A stretch of 64,000 nucleotides of DNA from Roseovarius sp. GTDB lineage: Bacteria; Pseudomonadota; Alphaproteobacteria; Rhodobacterales; Rhodobacteraceae. Below the pieces are notes generated by a model that had not been told where the DNA came from, searched no databases, and was given only the letters and a program-made list of their open reading frames with translations. The position numbers and the translations under genes were made by a program. Location of the stretch: the NCBI GenBank assembly GCA_021775255.1, contig JAJFIA010000022.1, positions 1 through 64,000 on the forward strand, read 5' to 3'. Shown piece by piece: positions 60,511-64,000 of this stretch (its first letter is position 1; each line of letters begins with the position of its first letter).

Positions 60511-60917
60511 AACGGCACCTCCGGGCATTTCGTCTTTGCGATGTCGGCCATCGCCTCGCGAAAGCCCTCGACGGCTTCCTCAATGACGGCGCGGACTTGG
60601 GGCTCCGACAAATCGGCAAAGCGGGTTTGCCAGCCGATCTCGTCCATCAGCAGCGCCAGCCGCTTCATGGTGGCAGTGACGGCGGCACGTTCCTCGTCGG
60701 TCAGATCAACCATGGCTGAAGACCCCCGAGCCAATTGCCACCAGTAGTTTTGGCAGGGCATCGAGCAGAACCAGACCGATGGCCGGCGATGCTTCGATCG
60801 CACCGGATCTGACCAGCCGAAGCCATGCGTCGGAGAAAGGCAGACGGCGCAAAGCTGAAATCGCGGATGCCAAAGCGTCCGGTGCTGATCTGCGGACAGG
60901 GAAATGTTGATTGTCAT
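60507..60917 (-). CDS. DUF6511 zinc-finger-like protein
   Basis: A 136-residue DUF6511 protein: LCAVCLSPTHGFGW and VWFCSMPCQNYW give two Cys pairs (a likely zinc ribbon), followed by a helical C terminus (SEPQVRAVIEEAVEGFREAMADI). Two recombination genes flank it with overlaps of a few bases, so it belongs to that functional group; no activity is known. Confidence 0.8.
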   Translation of the reverse strand: MTINISLSADQHRTLWHPRFQLCAVCLSPTHGFGWSDPVRSKHRRPSVWFCSMPCQNYWWQLARGSSAMVDLTDEERAAVTATMKRLALLMDEIGWQTRFADLSEPQVRAVIEEAVEGFREAMADIAKTKCPEVPF

Positions 60918-60920
60918 GGG

Positions 60921-62612
60921 TCATGCGGCCCTCCGCTGATCGGGGGCGACACTCATGACCAGGTGACGGATCGCCCGCTTGTTGAAGGTAAAAGTCATCA
61001 GCGCCGAGGCGTGATAGCGTGTCAGGCCATAGTCCTGCCGATAGGCAGGCGGCAGGTATTGCAGCTGCTTTTCCGTGGCAGCCTGGTTCAACCAGCCGCG
61101 GGTCTTGAAGGCGCTTTCGTCGGTCTCGACCTCGTTCAGCCAATCATCGGCCTGCGCGAGGCAGACGGTGCGTTCGCCGATGCCCAGCAAACGTGGGCTC
61201 TGCCCTTTCGCGCCGCCGACCGCATGCCAGCGGCCCTCCAGAAAGAAGATGCCGCCCCAGGCGTTGAACCCATTGGCCATCAGCGCATCATCGGCCCCGA
61301 AAAGATCGATCCAGGCGAAGCTTGATCGTTTCAGGAGGTCGATCTCCGTCATGATGAAGCCGGTCAACTCGGCGCGGCTCGGCGCATCGGCCTCGCCGTC
61401 GTCATCAGCGCCAAGAACCTCGCCGCAGAGCGGGCATTCGAAACAGGCCAGAGGAATGTCAGCCCCACAGGCCGGGCACGCCTTGGTCGGGGCCTCGCCA
61501 GTCTCAGTCTTGCCGTCGAGATCGACGTCCTGCTCCAGAGTGCCGTGGATCAGACTCGAGGTCCCAAAATCCAGCACGACGCAGTCGGTCTTGATAACGC
61601 CGGGGTGTTCCTCCGGATCAATGGTACGCAGCCCGCGCCCGACCATCTGGATCATGGTGGATTTGTAGGAACTGGGCCGCAACAGCACGACGCAGGAGGT
61701 CGGTGGGTGATCCCAGCCTTCGGTCAGCACCGCCACGTTGACGATGATGCGAATATCCCCAGTGGTATAGGCAGCGAGAATCTGGCGGCGCGCTTCACTC
61801 GGCAGATCGCCATGAATCAGCCCGGCTGGCACATCTGCGGCGTTGAATGCCTCCGTGACATGGGCGGCGTGGGCGACGGTGGAACAGAACACCACGGTTT
61901 GACGATCACCCGCTTTCTCCTTCCAGTGCCGGATGACCTCGTCGGTGACCGGCGCGCGGTCCATGATCGACGCGACCTCAGCCATGTCGAAATCCGCCAG
62001 CGTCTTGCGCACAGCGCGCAGCTTGTCCTGCACACCAACATCGATCACGAAGGTGCGCGGCGGGACCAGATGCCCAGAGACGATCAACTCACCCAGACGC
62101 ACCTGGTCGGCGACATTATCGAACACTTCGCGCAGACCCTTCTTGTCGCCACGGTTCGGGGTGGCTGTGACGCCGAAGATGCGGGCGTCAGGATTGGCAT
62201 TGCGGACTTGATCGATGATGCGGCGGTAGCTTGCCGCCACCGCATGATGGGCCTCATCAATCACCAGCAGATCAAGCTGTGGCATGGCGGCGAGATTGCC
62301 GGTCCGGGCCAGCGTCGGCACCATTGCGAAGGTCACCTGACCGGCCCACGACTTGGCACTGGCATCGACCACCGACGTGGTCACGCCTGGATTGACCCTG
62401 GCAAACTTGCCCCGGTTCTGATCGGTCAGCTCATCGCGGTGGGCCAGCACGCAGGCCTTGGCAGCACTGTCGCCGATCATCTCACCCGTGACCGCCGACA
62501 GCATGATCGTCTTGCCCGCACCGGTGGGTGCTATGCCCAGCGTGTTGTCGTGGGCGTCAAGCGCAGCAAGGCTGCGCTCAACAAAGGTTTTCTGACGGGG
62601 ACGCAGTCGCAT
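60921..62612 (-). CDS. DEAD/DEAH-box helicase (phage replication/recombination)
   Basis: A 563-residue superfamily 2 helicase: IAPTGAGKTIML (motif I, near 29), VIDEAHHAVAASYRR (motif II), GVTATPNRGDKKGL (III), VFCSTVAHAAHV and QMVGRGLRTID (motif VI). A zinc ribbon (CPACG...CPLCG) and a C-terminal domain of unknown role follow (about 395-563). Similar to phage Gp-type UvsW/RadD-like helicases. ATG at 62612 with AGGGGAG; a GTG at 62627 is an alternative. Confidence 0.88.
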   Translation of the reverse strand: MRLRPRQKTFVERSLAALDAHDNTLGIAPTGAGKTIMLSAVTGEMIGDSAAKACVLAHRDELTDQNRGKFARVNPGVTTSVVDASAKSWAGQVTFAMVPTLARTGNLAAMPQLDLLVIDEAHHAVAASYRRIIDQVRNANPDARIFGVTATPNRGDKKGLREVFDNVADQVRLGELIVSGHLVPPRTFVIDVGVQDKLRAVRKTLADFDMAEVASIMDRAPVTDEVIRHWKEKAGDRQTVVFCSTVAHAAHVTEAFNAADVPAGLIHGDLPSEARRQILAAYTTGDIRIIVNVAVLTEGWDHPPTSCVVLLRPSSYKSTMIQMVGRGLRTIDPEEHPGVIKTDCVVLDFGTSSLIHGTLEQDVDLDGKTETGEAPTKACPACGADIPLACFECPLCGEVLGADDDGEADAPSRAELTGFIMTEIDLLKRSSFAWIDLFGADDALMANGFNAWGGIFFLEGRWHAVGGAKGQSPRLLGIGERTVCLAQADDWLNEVETDESAFKTRGWLNQAATEKQLQYLPPAYRQDYGLTRYHASALMTFTFNKRAIRHLVMSVAPDQRRAA

Positions 62613-62623
62613 GATCGCTCCCC

Positions 62624-63268
62624 TCACTCAGCCCAGCTGGGACGCCCGGAAAAGCCGGGTGTCGCAGGGGTTTGCGCTGTCTGCGTTTGCGGGGCGGGCT
62701 CGGTGGAGACCTGAGTCGGGGCATTCAGCACCGACGGCTGGCCGTATTCCTGCCTCGGAGCTGCCCCGCCATGCCCCATAAGCTGAGCATAATCGCGGTG
62801 GCTGGGTGTGACGGCTGAGCGGACCTCGTTCTTGTCCTCGCCATTGGTGTCGGAACCGATATCCATCCTGGCGATGAATTCGATCCCGTCCAATTCAGCA
62901 AAACCGCTGATCCGGCGTTTGGCCTGTGCCTGCGCCGAGTTGTCCTTGTCATCGAGCCCACGCGCCGAGTTCAGGATGCCCTTGACCAAGCCGCGCCCTG
63001 CGTTGCCCCAATCCGGGCCCTTAGGACTGTAGAGCCCGATCAGCGACCATATCTTACGCTTGGCATGGGGCCCCTCAAGCACGGTATATTCAGCGTCGAG
63101 ATAGACAGCGCCTGTGGCGCCGCGTTTGGCATAGCCGCCGGTCCAACCCTGCGACGGATCGTCAAAGCCGCCGGGACGGATGGTCAGGCGCACCTTGGCC
63201 AGTGTGCCCTTCGGAATGACGGTGCCGTTGCTTTGCGCGGAGTTGAAATCGTTCCAGAGTCCGGTCAT
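62624..63268 (-). CDS. Probable phage ssDNA-binding / recombination accessory protein
   Basis: A 214-residue protein with an N-terminal beta-rich part (KVRLTIRPGGFDDPSQGWTGGYAKR, YLDAEYTVLEGPHAKRKIWSLIGLY) and a disordered Pro/Gln/Thr-rich C terminus ending in an acidic residue (GRPSWAE), as in ssDNA-binding proteins. Located between helicase and recombinase ATPase, like Sak4/SSB pairs. Assignment by fold impression and position only. AAGGA precedes the ATG. Confidence 0.6.
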   Translation of the reverse strand: MTGLWNDFNSAQSNGTVIPKGTLAKVRLTIRPGGFDDPSQGWTGGYAKRGATGAVYLDAEYTVLEGPHAKRKIWSLIGLYSPKGPDWGNAGRGLVKGILNSARGLDDKDNSAQAQAKRRISGFAELDGIEFIARMDIGSDTNGEDKNEVRSAVTPSHRDYAQLMGHGGAAPRQEYGQPSVLNAPTQVSTEPAPQTQTAQTPATPGFSGRPSWAE

Positions 63269-63281
63269 TGGATTTTTCCTT

Positions 63282-64000
63282 TCAATTGACGTGGGAGGGG
63301 TTAGCGGCAGCCTCTATTGGCTGGTCCTGAACTGGGGCCGCATAGGTGAGACGCGCTGCTGCGGGGCGCACTGGGCCGTGAATCTTGGCCATCAACTGGC
63401 CCAGATGCGGCACCTCGATCATATCGAGCCGCCCGGAGCGGTCCTTGGCCGGAAAGCCGAACGGGTTCAGCGTCTGACAGACGAAGGCGCGCGCGGGCTG
63501 GCTATCGGCGTCGGCGATCTCGGCCATGGTGATCACCTGATCGACGATCCCTGGCAGCTCCAGGCCGGTCTTGGAGCCGTCGATCTGGGGCGAGAACACC
63601 TTGCGATTGAAATCATTAAGTTTCTCGTCGAGTATCCCGACGAACCAGATGTTCTTGCCCCGGGTGTGCTGCAGATGCGTGAGCCAGGCGATCATTTCGC
63701 GGCCATGCAGCCCGTAAGCCCCCCGGACATCCGGCTTGCCGGTTTTTTCCGAGAACGCCTCAGGCTGGCCCTTGCACCATTGAAAGCATAGCCGCCCGGC
63801 AACGGTGATCGAGTCGACGAACAGCGTCTCGTAGCGTTCCAGCACAGCAGGATCACCGAACTTCTGGCAAACGGCGGCATGGTGCGCCGGGCTGTAGGCC
63901 TGATCGTCGCGCAGGCTCGGATTCGGGCCGCCGATAAACACCGCGAAATCGCGGCAATCCATCCAGGTACGCGGCCGTATCGTGTCTCCCTGCCAGCCCT
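63282..64000 (-). CDS. AAA_24/RecA-like phage ATPase (Sak4-like), 5' end outside the window
   Basis: The frame is open past 64000, so the start and the Walker A are not seen. The visible 239 residues contain YETLFVDSITVAGRLCF (Walker B strand DSI), HLQHTRGKNIWFVGILDEKLNDFNRKV and PGIVDQVITMAEI, as in phage AAA_24 ATPases near single-strand annealing genes. It would act with the neighbouring ssDNA-binding protein in recombination. An internal ATG at 63962 is inside the conserved fold and unlikely to be the start. Confidence 0.75.
   Translation of the reverse strand, partial: GWQGDTIRPRTWMDCRDFAVFIGGPNPSLRDDQAYSPAHHAAVCQKFGDPAVLERYETLFVDSITVAGRLCFQWCKGQPEAFSEKTGKPDVRGAYGLHGREMIAWLTHLQHTRGKNIWFVGILDEKLNDFNRKVFSPQIDGSKTGLELPGIVDQVITMAEIADADSQPARAFVCQTLNPFGFPAKDRSGRLDMIEVPHLGQLMAKIHGPVRPAAARLTYAAPVQDQPIEAAANPSHVN

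Larger units (their letters stand above)
7367..64000. mobile_element. Integrated prophage/genomic island carrying a defence operon (right end outside the window)
   Basis: The left border is the tRNA-Met 3' fragment. Inside follow accessory genes (7943-13194), a tyrosine integrase (13421-14575), a DISARM-like operon (14694-29358), and a siphovirus-type prophage with lysis, tail, head, packaging, methylation, replication and recombination genes (29355-64000). The right attachment site, the lysogeny repressor and an intact tRNA gene are not in the window. Whether this is one element or two nested ones cannot be settled here; only one integrase is visible. Confidence 0.75.

Noticed and set aside
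60706..61143. 145-codon minus-strand frame overlapping DUF6511 and the helicase end
   Set aside because: Conflicts in phase with the clear DUF6511 cysteine blocks over most of its length.
1..64000. CRISPR arrays, rRNA genes and insertion sequences
   Set aside because: No regularly spaced direct repeats of CRISPR size, no rRNA sequence and no transposase gene were seen in the window.

Overview
The window reads as a piece of a high-GC alphaproteobacterial chromosome, most likely Rhodobacterales (Roseobacter/Rhodobacter-like). The grounds are the prophage tail genes, which match the gene order of the Rhodobacter gene transfer agent (tape measure, DUF2460, DUF2163, NlpC/P60, TIM-barrel hub), the general codon use, and small-protein families typical of Rhodobacterales prophages. 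Species cannot be fixed from the sequence alone.

Layout. (1) 1-7366 is ordinary chromosome: a 3'-truncated gabT, a remnant of a glutathione S-transferase, a palindromic interspersed repeat, and a tight four-gene minus-strand operon (radical-SAM lysine 2,3-aminomutase, two ATP-grasp ligases, and a GNAT-deacetylase-GNAT fusion) that looks like a pathway making and ligating an amino acid such as beta-lysine. (2) At 7367-7411 lies only the 3' part of an initiator-type tRNA-Met gene, followed by foreign DNA: the left attachment site of an integrated element that runs off the right end of the window. (3) 7943-13194 is accessory DNA on the minus strand: TcmP with its three-Cys (DUF5131) partner, DUF1643, and a coupled metallophosphoesterase/DUF6880 pair. 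(4) 13421-14575 is a tyrosine integrase. (5) 14694-29358 is a six-gene plus-strand operon that I read as a DISARM-like anti-phage system: WYL regulator, a 1725-residue DEAD-box/DUF1998 helicase (equivalent to DrmA and DrmB in one chain), a SNF2-family helicase (DrmD-like), a 1326-residue adenine methyltransferase (DrmMI/Eco57I-like), a CBS-domain protein ending in an Rx4H HEPN-like nuclease motif, and an HNH endonuclease. No PLD protein (DrmC) is present. The CBS-HEPN and HNH genes are candidate extra effectors.

(6) 29355-50731 is the late region of a siphovirus-type prophage, almost all on the minus strand: spanins, M15 endolysin, holin-like protein, receptor-binding fibre, GTA-type tail, then a lambda-type head module (major capsid, decoration protein, ClpP-like protease, portal, gpW, terminase). 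A canonical A_AAA_AAC slippery site in the tail assembly chaperone predicts a lambda G/GT-like -1 frameshift product. One plus-strand gene (42382-42984) interrupts the tail genes as a probable moron. (7) 50843-64000 is the early/middle region: small unknown proteins, two DNA methyltransferases, a RuvC-like resolvase, a large RepA-like replication ATPase, a Cas4-like nuclease, a DEAD-box helicase, a probable ssDNA-binding protein and a partial recombination ATPase. It holds two gene-free control regions, one rich in TGGACYC repeats (55503-55921) and one in GTTAGG repeats and palindromes (57077-57412).

Taken together, the island appears to be a prophage integrated at a tRNA-Met gene that carries about 20 kb of defence-type cargo on both sides of its integrase.
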